A stretch of DNA of 7,864 nucleotides from JAOSJT01 sp035914695 (GTDB lineage Bacteria; Bacteroidota; Ignavibacteria; SZUA-365), in the NCBI GenBank assembly GCA_035914695.1, contig JAMIQH010000314.1, positions 1 to 7,864 of the forward strand, given 5' to 3'. The position numbers and the translations under genes were made by a program. Below the pieces are notes generated by a model. That model worked only from the letters and a program-made list of their open reading frames with translations. It was not told the origin of the DNA and did no database searches. Below are positions 1 through 5,952 of this stretch, in pieces (within the stretch, counting starts at the first letter, position 1; each line of letters starts with the position of its first letter).

Positions 1-664
1 GCACGCCAGGGCCCATGGTGCTGCTCAGCGTGACGCCCTTGATGTACACGCCTTTCGCGGCGGAGGGCTTCATGCGATTCAGCGTGGAAATGAAGGCCTG
101 GATATTCTCCACCAATTTTTCCTCGGTGAAATTGGCCTTGCCGATCATGGCGTGCACGATACCGGCCTTGTCGACGCGGAAGGAAATCTTGCCGCCCTTC
201 ACGTCCTGCACGGCCTGCCCCACTTCGAGCGTCACGGTGCCGGATTTCGGATTGGGCATCAGGCCGCGGGGACCGAGCACCTTGCCGAGTTTACCGACTT
301 CGCCCATCACATCGGGGGTGGCGATGATCACATCGATATCGGCCCAGCCCTCTTTGATTTTCTCGAGGTAATCCTCGAAGCCCACATGCTCGGCGCCGGC
401 GTCGCGCGCTTCCTGCTCTTTCGCGCCCTTGGTGAGCACGAGCACGCGCACTTCCTTGCCAATGCCGTTGGGCAGCGAGGCGGTACCGCGAATCATCTGA
501 TCGGATTTCTTGGGGTCGACACCCAGGCGCACGGCAATGTCCACCGACTCGTTGAACTTCGCCTTCGCCGTCTGCTTGACCAGCGCGACGCCCTCGGCGA
601 GGGTGTATTCCTTGTGCTTTTCCACGAGACTCGTGGTGTCTTTCATGCGTTTCGTCAGTTTCAT
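1..664 (-). CDS. rplA: 50S ribosomal protein L1, C-terminus cut by window edge
   Basis: L1 binds 23S rRNA at the mobile L1 stalk, helps release deacylated tRNA from the E site, and in many bacteria represses translation of its own L11-L1 mRNA. I translated this frame by hand: 221 residues are visible with no stop before the left edge. The family is usually about 230 residues, so only about 10 are missing. Recognisable parts are the start MKLTKRMKD, the segment GPRGLMPNPKSGTV at residues 131-144, and the tail GVYIKGVTLSSTMGPG near residues 205-220. The ATG at 664 follows the rplK stop by 9 nt, and an AAGG ribosome-binding site overlaps that stop codon, so the two genes are probably coupled. 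The family assignment is firm. Autoregulation is family knowledge only. Confidence 0.97.
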   Translation of the reverse strand, partial: MKLTKRMKDTTSLVEKHKEYTLAEGVALVKQTAKAKFNESVDIAVRLGVDPKKSDQMIRGTASLPNGIGKEVRVLVLTKGAKEQEARDAGAEHVGFEDYLEKIKEGWADIDVIIATPDVMGEVGKLGKVLGPRGLMPNPKSGTVTLEVGQAVQDVKGGKISFRVDKAGIVHAMIGKANFTEEKLVENIQAFISTLNRMKPSAAKGVYIKGVTLSSTMGPGV

Positions 665-673
665 TGCGCTACC

Positions 674-1099
674 TTATTCCTCGACAGTAAAACCCATGCT
701 GCGCGCGGTACCGGCGACCATGGACATGGCGGCCTCGACCGTGTGCGCGTTGAGATCCGGCATTTTCGTTTCGGCGATCTCGCGAACCTGCTCCATCGTG
801 ACCTTGGCCACTTTGTTGCGATGCGGCTCGGCCGAACCCTTTTCGTGTTTCGCGGCTTTTTTCAACAACACCGCCGCGGGCGGTGTTTTCGTGATGAAGG
901 TGAAGGACTTGTCGCCATACACGGTGATGACGACCGGGATGATGAGTCCCATCTTGTCCTGCGTGCGCGCATTGAACTGCTTGCAGAACTCCATGATATT
1001 GACGCCCTTCTGACCGAGCGCCGGACCGACCGGGGGTGCCGGATTGGCTTGACCCGCGGGGATCTGGAGTTTGATATACCCCGTGATTTTCTTTGCCAT
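674..1099 (-). CDS. rplK: 50S ribosomal protein L11
   Basis: L11 forms the base of the GTPase-associated centre of the large subunit with 23S rRNA. It is needed for factor-dependent GTP hydrolysis and is the thiostrepton-binding region. The 141 residues match the usual length exactly. The N-terminal domain carries the proline-rich segment GQANPAPPVGPALGQ (residues 16-30) that contacts the antibiotic and rRNA. The C-terminal RNA-binding domain runs from about residue 72 and ends in the typical MVAGTARSMG segment (127-136). The gene sits 24 nt after nusG and 9 nt before rplA, the normal bacterial order. The region ahead of the ATG has only a moderate AGGCGA ribosome-binding site. Nothing is unusual. 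Confidence 0.99.
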   Translation of the reverse strand: MAKKITGYIKLQIPAGQANPAPPVGPALGQKGVNIMEFCKQFNARTQDKMGLIIPVVITVYGDKSFTFITKTPPAAVLLKKAAKHEKGSAEPHRNKVAKVTMEQVREIAETKMPDLNAHTVEAAMSMVAGTARSMGFTVEE

Positions 1100-1123
1100 G
1101 ATGAATCGCCTGTATACTGACTA

Positions 1124-1699
1124 TTACGTATCGAATTCCACCTGACTGAAGTCAAGCTCCACAGGGGTCTTGCGGCCGAAAATCGACACCATGACCTTGA
1201 GCTTGCTTTTTTCCTGATTGACTTCCTGCACGAACCCGCTGAACGTATTGAACGGACCGTCGATCACCCGCACAGGATCGCCCACGCGGAAGCGCACTTC
1301 GGGCACCTCGGTGTCGCGACGCTCTTCCATGCGGCCAAGAATGCGGTTCACCTCTTCCTCGCGCAGCGGTTCGGGCTGCCCCTTCGGGCCCACGAAAGAA
1401 ATAACCGATGGCGTGTTGAGGATGAGGTGCTTGGTGTCCTTGTCCAGCGTGCAATGGATCAGCACGTAGCCGGGGAAGAAATTGCGCGTCTTGGTGCGCT
1501 TCTTTCCGCCGCGAATCTCGTACACCTTTTCCGTGGGTACGACGACGTCCGTGATGCGTTCTTCCATGTGCATCTCGGCGTCGGCCTGCTTGACCTCGTT
1601 TTCGATGTACTGCTTGACCTTGTTCTCATGGCCGGAATACGTGCGAATCGTATACCAGCGGAGATGGTCGACCTGCTCTTTTGCTGTTTCCGTTGTCAC
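1124..1699 (-). CDS. nusG: transcription termination/antitermination protein NusG
   Basis: NusG binds the RNA polymerase clamp, affects pausing, and links transcription to Rho or to the ribosome through S10. The protein has 191 residues. The NGN domain spans about residues 13-125, with the WYTIRTYSGHE start and the NFFPGYVLI core (73-81). The KOW domain spans about residues 136-191, with DGPFNTFSG (147-155) and the closing VELDFSQVEF (180-189), very close to other NusG proteins. The start is a GTG: no in-frame ATG lies before residue 43, and an AAGGAA ribosome-binding site (1710-1715) precedes the GTG by 10 nt. The gene lies 20 nt after secE and 24 nt before rplK, consistent with one transcript. 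Confidence 0.99.
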   Translation of the reverse strand: MTTETAKEQVDHLRWYTIRTYSGHENKVKQYIENEVKQADAEMHMEERITDVVVPTEKVYEIRGGKKRTKTRNFFPGYVLIHCTLDKDTKHLILNTPSVISFVGPKGQPEPLREEEVNRILGRMEERRDTEVPEVRFRVGDPVRVIDGPFNTFSGFVQEVNQEKSKLKVMVSIFGRKTPVELDFSQVEFDT

Positions 1700-1719
1700 A
1701 AGCGTAGTGTTCCTTGCTG

Positions 1720-1908
1720 TCAGCTGCCCAACAGCAATTCCATTGCCTTGGTGAACACGGAATCAACCAGAAACACGAAGGCGCTCAGTATCAGCGTCGA
1801 AACGAGCACGATCACCGTCGATTCCTTCAACTCGTCTTTCGTCGGCCACGTCACCTTGCGCATTTCCTTGGTGACACCGTTGAAAAACTCCAGAATTTTT
1901 TCCTTCAT
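1720..1908 (-). CDS. secE: preprotein translocase subunit SecE, single-membrane-span form
   Basis: SecE clamps the two halves of SecY in the inner-membrane SecYEG channel. This 62-residue protein is the short form. An amphipathic helix (about residues 1-18) is followed by the conserved KVTWPTKDE hinge (W21-P22-T23). One hydrophobic span covers about residues 31-52, and the tail is short. Length and layout fit the single-span SecE found in most bacteria outside the gamma-proteobacteria, which have three spans. No good ribosome-binding site is visible ahead of the ATG. The gene lies between tRNA-Trp and nusG, the standard position. Confidence 0.97.
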   Translation of the reverse strand: MKEKILEFFNGVTKEMRKVTWPTKDELKESTVIVLVSTLILSAFVFLVDSVFTKAMELLLGS

Positions 1909-1939
1909 GATGCTGCCGACGCTGTTGCGTGAAATGTTG

Positions 1940-2012
1940 CACGAGAGGAGGGACTCGAACCCCCAACCTGCGGTTTTGGAGACCGCTGCTCTACCAATTA
2001 AGCTACTCTCGT
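1940..2012 (-). tRNA. tRNA-Trp (anticodon CCA)
   Basis: A full cloverleaf can be folded. The acceptor arms ACGAGAG and CTCTCGT pair over 7 bp. The D arm is GCTT/GAGC with one wobble pair. The anticodon stem GCGGT/ACCGC encloses the loop CTCCAAA, giving anticodon CCA. The T arm is GGGGG/CCCTC around TTCGAGT. The discriminator base is G73, as expected for bacterial tRNA-Trp. The 3' CCA is not encoded, because CAA follows, so it must be added after transcription. The loop has A36-A37-A38, the known recognition element for MiaA. The gene sits 8 nt after rpmG and 31 nt before secE, within the operon. Confidence 0.97.
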
Positions 2013-2020
2013 ACGCTGAA

Positions 2021-2188
2021 TTATTTGGTTTCTTTGAAAATCACATGCTTCCGCGCCATCGGGTCGTACTTCTTGAACTCGACACGCTGCGGATGCTTTT
2101 GCTTGTTCTTTTTCGTCGAATATCGATACCCCGTACCCGCCGTACTCTCCAGGGTGATGATAATCCTGCCTTTGTTACCTTTAGCCAT
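2021..2188 (-). CDS. rpmG: 50S ribosomal protein L33
   Basis: L33 is a small protein of the large ribosomal subunit near the E site. I translated this 55-residue frame by hand. It begins MAKGNKGRIIITLEST, contains GTGYRYSTKKNK (residues 19-30) and ends in DPMARKHVIFKETK (42-55). It closely resembles E. coli L33, which has the same length. It has no cysteine, so it is the zinc-independent form rather than the four-cysteine form. It lies between tRNA-Thr(GGU) and tRNA-Trp. The ATG is fixed by the conserved MAKG start, although no clear ribosome-binding site precedes it. A tuf gene is commonly found just upstream in this region but is absent here. Confidence 0.97.
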   Translation of the reverse strand: MAKGNKGRIIITLESTAGTGYRYSTKKNKQKHPQRVEFKKYDPMARKHVIFKETK

Positions 2189-2227
2189 GACCGTTCGTCA
2201 CTGTTGCTGAAATTGCGAATACGACAA

Positions 2228-2245
2228 AAGGTACCTTTGTACCTT
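2228..2245 (-). other. short hairpin between the tRNA cluster and rpmG
   Basis: Two perfect 7-base arms, AAGGTAC and GTACCTT, are separated by a 4-base loop. The hairpin starts 1 nt after the discriminator base of tRNA-Thr(GGU). In the transcript the second arm runs into two further U residues, making a UUUU stretch, and then GUCG. The stem is AU-rich and the U tract is short. It is therefore at best a weak terminator or attenuator. It could also be a processing signal for tRNA 3' ends or protection for the rpmG mRNA 5' end. The inverted repeat is certain; the function is inference. Confidence 0.5.
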
Positions 2246-2246
2246 G

Positions 2247-2319
<73 letters not shown>

Positions 2320-2320
2320 G

Positions 2321-2396
2321 TGGAGCGGGAGACGGGACTCGAACCCGCAACCAACAGCTTGGAAGGCTGTGACTCTACCAATTGAGTTACCCCCGC
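2321..2396 (-). tRNA. tRNA-Gly (anticodon UCC), with encoded CCA
   Basis: The acceptor arms GCGGGGG and CTCCCGC pair over 7 bp with one G-U. The D stem is ACTC/GAGT. The anticodon stem ACAGC/GCTGT encloses CTTCCAA, giving anticodon TCC (UCC in RNA), which reads GGA and GGG. The T arm is GCGGG/CCCGT around TTCGAGT. The discriminator is U73, normal for tRNA-Gly. CCA follows directly, making this the only one of the five tRNAs here with an encoded CCA. It matches glyT in the E. coli cluster. Confidence 0.97.
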
Positions 2397-2428
2397 GTTG
2401 GAGGGCCCGCGCAAGGCGGCCGTTGGTG

Positions 2429-2512
2429 TGGTGGGGGTAGGATTCGAACCTACGAAGTCGTTAAGACAACAGATTTACAGTCTGTCCCGGTTGGCCACTT
2501 CGGTACCCCACC
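2429..2512 (-). tRNA. tRNA-Tyr (anticodon GUA), class II with long variable arm
   Basis: The acceptor arms GGTGGGG and CCCCACC pair over 7 bp. The anticodon stem ACAGA/TCTGT encloses CTGTAAA, giving anticodon GTA (GUA in RNA). The long variable region (about 16 nt) is typical of bacterial tRNA-Tyr. The T arm is GTAGG/CCTAC around TTCGAAT. The discriminator is A73, followed by CAC rather than CCA. The A36-A37-A38 sequence makes it an expected substrate of MiaA, whose gene lies upstream in this window. Position and anticodon match tyrU of E. coli. Confidence 0.97.
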
Positions 2513-2525
2513 GTCTTTCCAGTTG

Positions 2526-2598
2526 AGCTGGCGACCAGACTTGAACTGGTGACCTGCTGATTACAAGTCAGCTGCTCTACCAACTGAGCTACGCCAGC
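2526..2598 (-). tRNA. tRNA-Thr (anticodon UGU)
   Basis: The acceptor arms GCTGGCG and CGCCAGC pair over 7 bp. The D stem is GCTC/GAGC. The anticodon stem GCTGA/TCAGC encloses CTTGTAA, giving anticodon TGT (UGU in RNA), which reads ACA and probably ACG. The T arm is ACCAG/CTGGT around TTCAAGT. The discriminator is U and the 3' CCA is not encoded. This is the promoter-proximal tRNA, equivalent to thrU in E. coli. A palindromic leader and a sigma70-like promoter lie directly ahead of it. Confidence 0.97.
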
Positions 2599-2603
2599 AG
2601 GTA

Positions 2604-2622
2604 TGTCCACAAAATGTGGACA
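2604..2622. repeat. perfect 19-bp palindrome in the tRNA operon leader
   Basis: The arms TGTCCACA and TGTGGACA are exact reverse complements separated by three bases. The palindrome begins 8 nt downstream of the proposed -10 box and ends 5 nt before the first tRNA. It therefore covers roughly the first 20 transcribed bases. It could be a repressor operator placed just after the start site. It could also be a 5' leader hairpin that protects the precursor or guides RNase P cleavage. The half site TCCACA recalls part of a DnaA box but does not match the full consensus. Confidence 0.6.
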
Positions 2623-2630
2623 GGATCACA

Positions 2631-2658
2631 AATATATTCAAAAAATGGTGAAAGTCAA
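2631..2658 (-). promoter_or_regulatory. sigma70-like promoter for the tRNA-rpmG-secE-nusG operon
   Basis: Reading the minus strand, a -35 box TTGACT (2658-2653) is followed after 16 nt by a -10 box TATATT (2636-2631). Each matches five of six consensus bases. The expected start site is near 2624, about 26 nt before the first tRNA. It lies in the only AT-rich stretch between the hydrolase stop and the tRNA cluster. No terminator with a U tract separates it from the hydrolase, so some read-through from upstream is possible. Confidence 0.7.
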
Positions 2659-2695
2659 ATATCGCGAATGGGTTCCCGCGGAAAAATGCACGGGA

Positions 2696-3466
2696 TCAGA
2701 GATTTTTTTTCAAAAATTCCACAATGGCCCGCTCCAAACCCACGTTCGCAGCCAGAATATCCGTGCCATGTCCCGCGTTGTCGTAGCGCTCGGCACGCAT
2801 GCTTTTGGCCACCTTGGCGTACGCATCCAACGTCTCGACGGATCGCACATCCTCCTTGCTCGCCACCGCAAATATCGGACGCGACGCTACTTTTTTTATC
2901 GCATCCTCGGTGGGCAGCTCGTTGAAGTAGTTGAGACCGGGACTCAACAACACCAGCGCCTTCACCGACGCATCGCCCGCCGCGTACAGCAATGCGTTGC
3001 TGCTGCCGTACGACGCACCAATGATGCCGATGCGCGCCGGATCGACCGATGCATGCCCGCGCAGGAAACTCACCGCCGCCTCCACGTCCAGACGCGCCTT
3101 GCGATCGGGCCGCACACTCTTGCCGTCGGCGGTTTTCAGTGAGCCGCCGTAGCCGCGCATGTCGATGGCCAGCACGGTGAAGCCCGCCTGCTGCAAGCCG
3201 CGCGCCAGCGAAGCAAAGCTGCCACGATCGCTGCGCCACTGATGCAAACACAGCACCGCCGGGGCCTTGGCTCCCGCCGCGTACAGCGTGCCGGTAATCA
3301 CCACACCATCGCTGGTCGTGAAGCGCACGTCCTCGGTACCACCCTTCATCGTGCTTGCCGCGGCGCCCACGGCCGCCGACTCCGATGCCGCCCCATCGCT
3401 TTTTGATTGGCAGTGCATCAGTAACAGCGCGCTCAGCGCCAGCGTCAGTAATCCGTTGCGTGTCAT
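2696..3466 (-). CDS. exported alpha/beta hydrolase, dienelactone hydrolase-like, possible lipoprotein
   Basis: This is a serine hydrolase of the alpha/beta fold; the substrate is unknown. From the ATG at 3466 the protein has 256 residues. Residues 1-18 form a hydrophobic signal ending in LLMH before Cys19. This looks like a lipoprotein signal, but His at -1 is not canonical (Gly, Ala or Ser is usual). A low-complexity Ala/Ser/Gly linker follows to about residue 42, and then the catalytic domain. The nucleophile elbow is GASYG (Ser152), the likely acid Asp206 and the likely base His233. HQW at 75-77 sits where the oxyanion region is expected. I chose this start because AGGAGA (3473-3478) lies 6 nt upstream and the signal peptide begins here; a longer frame from 3517 would overlap miaA and bury the signal. 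It is the last gene of the folP operon, 20 nt after miaA. Esterase or peptidase-like activity is inference. Confidence 0.85.
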   Translation of the reverse strand: MTRNGLLTLALSALLLMHCQSKSDGAASESAAVGAAASTMKGGTEDVRFTTSDGVVITGTLYAAGAKAPAVLCLHQWRSDRGSFASLARGLQQAGFTVLAIDMRGYGGSLKTADGKSVRPDRKARLDVEAAVSFLRGHASVDPARIGIIGASYGSSNALLYAAGDASVKALVLLSPGLNYFNELPTEDAIKKVASRPIFAVASKEDVRSVETLDAYAKVAKSMRAERYDNAGHGTDILAANVGLERAIVEFLKKNL

Positions 3467-3486
3467 AACTTCTCTCCTGTGCTTGC

Positions 3487-4419
3487 TCATCGAACCCGTT
3501 GCTCCAACGATTTCCATATCTCCGCCGCCGTGTCTCGTGCGTCCGGCAGAGGAACAACAGGCGTGAGATCCTTACGCCTGCGGAACCAGGTCATCTGCCG
3601 CCTCGCGTATTGCCACGTGTGCTGCTTGATGAGCGTGATTGCGTGTTGCAGCGAAATCGAAGCAGCAAAATACTCGATCAGTTCCTGATAACCAACGGAA
3701 CGCATGGCGTTGCAGCCGGTATCGACACCCGCATCGAGCAGGGAACGCACCTCGCGCTCGAGCCCGGCCGCGATCATGGCGTCCACCCGCATGTCGATGC
3801 GCTCACGCAATACCGCGCGGTCCAAGGCGAGGAGAAAGCCCACGGTCTCGTGACGGCGCTCAGGCATGCGCTGTTCGCGATAGCGCGAATACGGCTCGCC
3901 TGTGAGCAGGCACACCTCCAGAGCGCGGATGACGCGCACTGGATTCCGCGTGTCGATAAATGCCGCGCTTCCCGGATCCAAGGCGAATAATTCTTCCACC
4001 AACGTCGGTAATCCCTCGTCCACCACGCGCTGTTCGAGCCGCGAACGCAGCGCAGCATCCACATCGGGCGCCGCGAATATGCCCCGCTCTATCATCTGGA
4101 TATACAGCCCCGTTCCTCCAATCACCAACACGCGCTTCCCGCGACGCCTGATGTCCGCGATCCACCGCTGGGCATCCTCGTAAAATTTGCCCGCGGAGTA
4201 ATCATCGCCCGCATCGCGTATGTCGATGCCGTGATGCGGGATGCCCTCGCGCTCCTCCATCGTCGGTTTGGCCGTGCCGATATCGCAGCCGCGGTACACC
4301 TGCCGCGAATCGGCACTGATGATCTCCGCGTCCAGCATGTGTGCAAGATGCAGCGACACCGCGGTTTTACCGGATGCCGTCGGACCGGTGAGAATGATGA
4401 TGGGAGCTGGCTGCTTCAT
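3487..4419 (-). CDS. miaA: tRNA dimethylallyltransferase
   Basis: MiaA transfers a dimethylallyl group from DMAPP to N6 of A37 in tRNAs that read codons starting with U, which stabilises codon-anticodon pairing. The 310 residues match the family. Visible motifs are the P-loop GPTASGKT (12-19), DSRQVYRG (37-44), DIGTAKP (46-52), GGTGLY (101-106), RNPVRVIRALEV (158-169) and the C-terminal RRQMTWFRRRK (273-283). The start is the only ATG ahead of the P-loop. Its ribosome-binding site is weak, and the 52-nt gap after pcm holds no obvious promoter. Two tRNAs in this window, Tyr(GUA) and Trp(CCA), carry the A36-A37-A38 element the enzyme recognises. Confidence 0.98.
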   Translation of the reverse strand: MKQPAPIIILTGPTASGKTAVSLHLAHMLDAEIISADSRQVYRGCDIGTAKPTMEEREGIPHHGIDIRDAGDDYSAGKFYEDAQRWIADIRRRGKRVLVIGGTGLYIQMIERGIFAAPDVDAALRSRLEQRVVDEGLPTLVEELFALDPGSAAFIDTRNPVRVIRALEVCLLTGEPYSRYREQRMPERRHETVGFLLALDRAVLRERIDMRVDAMIAAGLEREVRSLLDAGVDTGCNAMRSVGYQELIEYFAASISLQHAITLIKQHTWQYARRQMTWFRRRKDLTPVVPLPDARDTAAEIWKSLEQRVR

Positions 4420-4471
4420 AACTGAGATTCGCGAGGTTCCACGACGCGCGGAGTTCGCACCCGCACCTGGC

Positions 4472-5131
4472 TCAGGAGGACTTCCACCCTTCCTTGCCGA
4501 TCAGCGGTACAAACTTGAAGCCCTCGCTGCGTAGATGCACAAACTCCTCTCCCCTGCGCTCGACCAGAAACATGCTCTGCGTTTGCTCATTGCCGATGGG
4601 GATGACCAAACGCCCTCCGTCGGCCATCTGCCGCAACAGGGACTGCGGCACATCCGGTGCACCGGCGGTGACAATGATGCCATCGTAGGGCGCGAACTGC
4701 GACCAGCCGACACTGCCATCGCCCACTTTGGAAGCGATGTTGTATCCGAGCGCTTCGAAGCGCGCGCGCGACTCTTCGAGCAAATCGAAATGCCGCTCGA
4801 TGGTGAACACTCTCGCGCCGAGTTCGGCGAGGATGCAGGCCTGATACCCGCTGCCGGTACCGATCTCCAGCACTTTGTCGCCTCTGCGCACGCGCAGTAA
4901 CTGCGTCATGAAGGCGACGGTGTAGGGTTGCGATATCGTCTGCATGCAGGAAATCGGCAAAGCCGAATCCTCATACGCGCGATCACGGAACACACCCTGC
5001 ACGAATTCGTGACGGGGTACGCGCGCCATGGCTTCAATGACGGTGTTGTCGGTGATTCCCTTTTTGCGCAGCAATTCCAGCAGTTGCTGCCGCGCCAATT
5101 CGTATTGCCGATGCGTGGGCGATGGTGTCAT
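4472..5131 (-). CDS. pcm: protein-L-isoaspartate O-methyltransferase
   Basis: Pcm uses S-adenosylmethionine to methylate L-isoaspartyl residues in damaged proteins, starting their repair to aspartate; it acts in the cytoplasm. The 219 residues are the usual length. Motifs are the family-specific QTISQPYTVAFM (64-75), methyltransferase motif I VLEIGTGSGYQ (87-97), the post-I acidic residue in FTIERH (109-114), motif II YDGIIVTAGAPDVP (149-162) and motif III LVIPIG (175-180). Its ATG overlaps the cdaA stop in an ATGA arrangement (4 nt), with GAGGAAA and AGGA stretches inside the cdaA end. Translation is therefore probably coupled. Cys-Met at 62-63, just before QTIS, replaces the Gly-rich pair often seen there; this is likely harmless variation. 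Confidence 0.97.
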   Translation of the reverse strand: MTPSPTHRQYELARQQLLELLRKKGITDNTVIEAMARVPRHEFVQGVFRDRAYEDSALPISCMQTISQPYTVAFMTQLLRVRRGDKVLEIGTGSGYQACILAELGARVFTIERHFDLLEESRARFEALGYNIASKVGDGSVGWSQFAPYDGIIVTAGAPDVPQSLLRQMADGGRLVIPIGNEQTQSMFLVERRGEEFVHLRSEGFKFVPLIGKEGWKSS

Positions 5132-5952
5132 GCGTCCTGTGTTTCCTCTGCCTGCTTGTGTTTCCCCGGCATATCAAAGATCGATTTTCCCCCGACATTA
5201 AGACCACTTCGCAGGGCGGAGCGGAGGTCTTCCACGCTCAGACCGCGCCGCAACCGACCATCCTCTGCAATGGATATGATCCCGGTCTCCTCCGAAACCA
5301 CGACGGCAAGAATATCCGTCTGCTCGGAGATCCCCACCGCCGAGCGATGCCGCATACCCATGATGAAGCCGTCGATCTGCAACTGCGCACTCAAGGGCAG
5401 GGTGCAGCGGGCCGCCTCCACGATGCGATCCTTGATCACCACAGCGCCATCGTGCAGCGGCGCTTTGGGATTGAAAATCGACAGCAACAGTTGCTTGCTT
5501 ACCTCCGCACCCAGCGGCACGCCCGTTTCAATGATCATGCGTATCCCCGTGGTGCGAGTGAGAATGATCAGCGCCCCGATCTGCCGTTGCGACATCTCTT
5601 CACAGGCGTCCACGATGGCGTTGATGGTTTCGTCCATACTGCTGCGTATCAGATTCGCCATCAGGCGGCCACGTCCGAGAATCACGAGTATGCGCCGCAA
5701 TTCCGGTTGGAACAAGACGATGAAGGCGATCACCCAGATGTCGGTGAGCGTTTTCAAAATCCAAGTCACGGCTTTCAGTTCCAGCGAGCTGGCCACGAAG
5801 CTCCCCGCCACGATCACCAGCAAGCCAAGGAAAATCTGAATCGCGATGGTGCCGCGCATGATCAGATACAGGCGGTAGAACACGAAGGTCACCACGAGTA
5901 TGTCGAGGATGTCCGTCCAGTTCACCGCCAGAAATCCGATTTTAAACAGCAT
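5128..5952 (-). CDS. cdaA: membrane diadenylate cyclase CdaA (c-di-AMP synthase)
   Basis: CdaA joins two ATP molecules into cyclic di-AMP, a signal for potassium, osmolyte and cell-wall balance. The 274-residue protein has three hydrophobic spans in about residues 12-85, then the cytoplasmic DAC domain with both catalytic motifs, DGA (168-170) and RHR (201-203, in MRHRSAVGISE). The reading frame stays open upstream to 6228. The true start is the ATG at 5952, because a perfect AGGAGG (5959-5964) lies 6 nt ahead and the protein then begins with the typical membrane segment. The start lies inside the end of folP (11-nt overlap). The tail after about residue 262 is short and charged. A folP neighbour is, from memory, common for this gene in Bacteroidota and relatives. 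Confidence 0.96.
   Translation of the reverse strand: MLFKIGFLAVNWTDILDILVVTFVFYRLYLIMRGTIAIQIFLGLLVIVAGSFVASSLELKAVTWILKTLTDIWVIAFIVLFQPELRRILVILGRGRLMANLIRSSMDETINAIVDACEEMSQRQIGALIILTRTTGIRMIIETGVPLGAEVSKQLLLSIFNPKAPLHDGAVVIKDRIVEAARCTLPLSAQLQIDGFIMGMRHRSAVGISEQTDILAVVVSEETGIISIAEDGRLRRGLSVEDLRSALRSGLNVGGKSIFDMPGKHKQAEETQDA

Noticed and set aside
152..1120. A 322-codon open frame on the plus strand
   Set aside because: It lies antisense to rplA and rplK, which are unmistakable, and its product is a His/Arg/Leu-rich sequence typical of the reverse strand of GC-rich genes.
2601..2625. DnaA box or replication origin suggested by TCCACA half sites
   Set aside because: The nine-base consensus is mismatched at two positions, there is only one inverted pair, and there is no dnaA/dnaN context.
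2675..2694. Hairpin just after the hydrolase stop (arms CCCGTG and CGCGGG, with one G-U pair)
   Set aside because: No U tract follows on the minus strand, so it is not a convincing intrinsic terminator. It may still slow transcription, but this cannot be supported from sequence alone.
2599..2700. Possible CRISPR or insertion sequence in the AT-rich spacer
   Set aside because: There are no direct repeats, no spacers of regular length, no transposase and no target-site duplications.
3467..3517. Upstream ATG for the hydrolase giving 273 residues
   Set aside because: It would overlap miaA by 31 nt and put 17 hydrophilic residues ahead of the signal peptide. The ATG at 3466 has a proper AGGAGA site.
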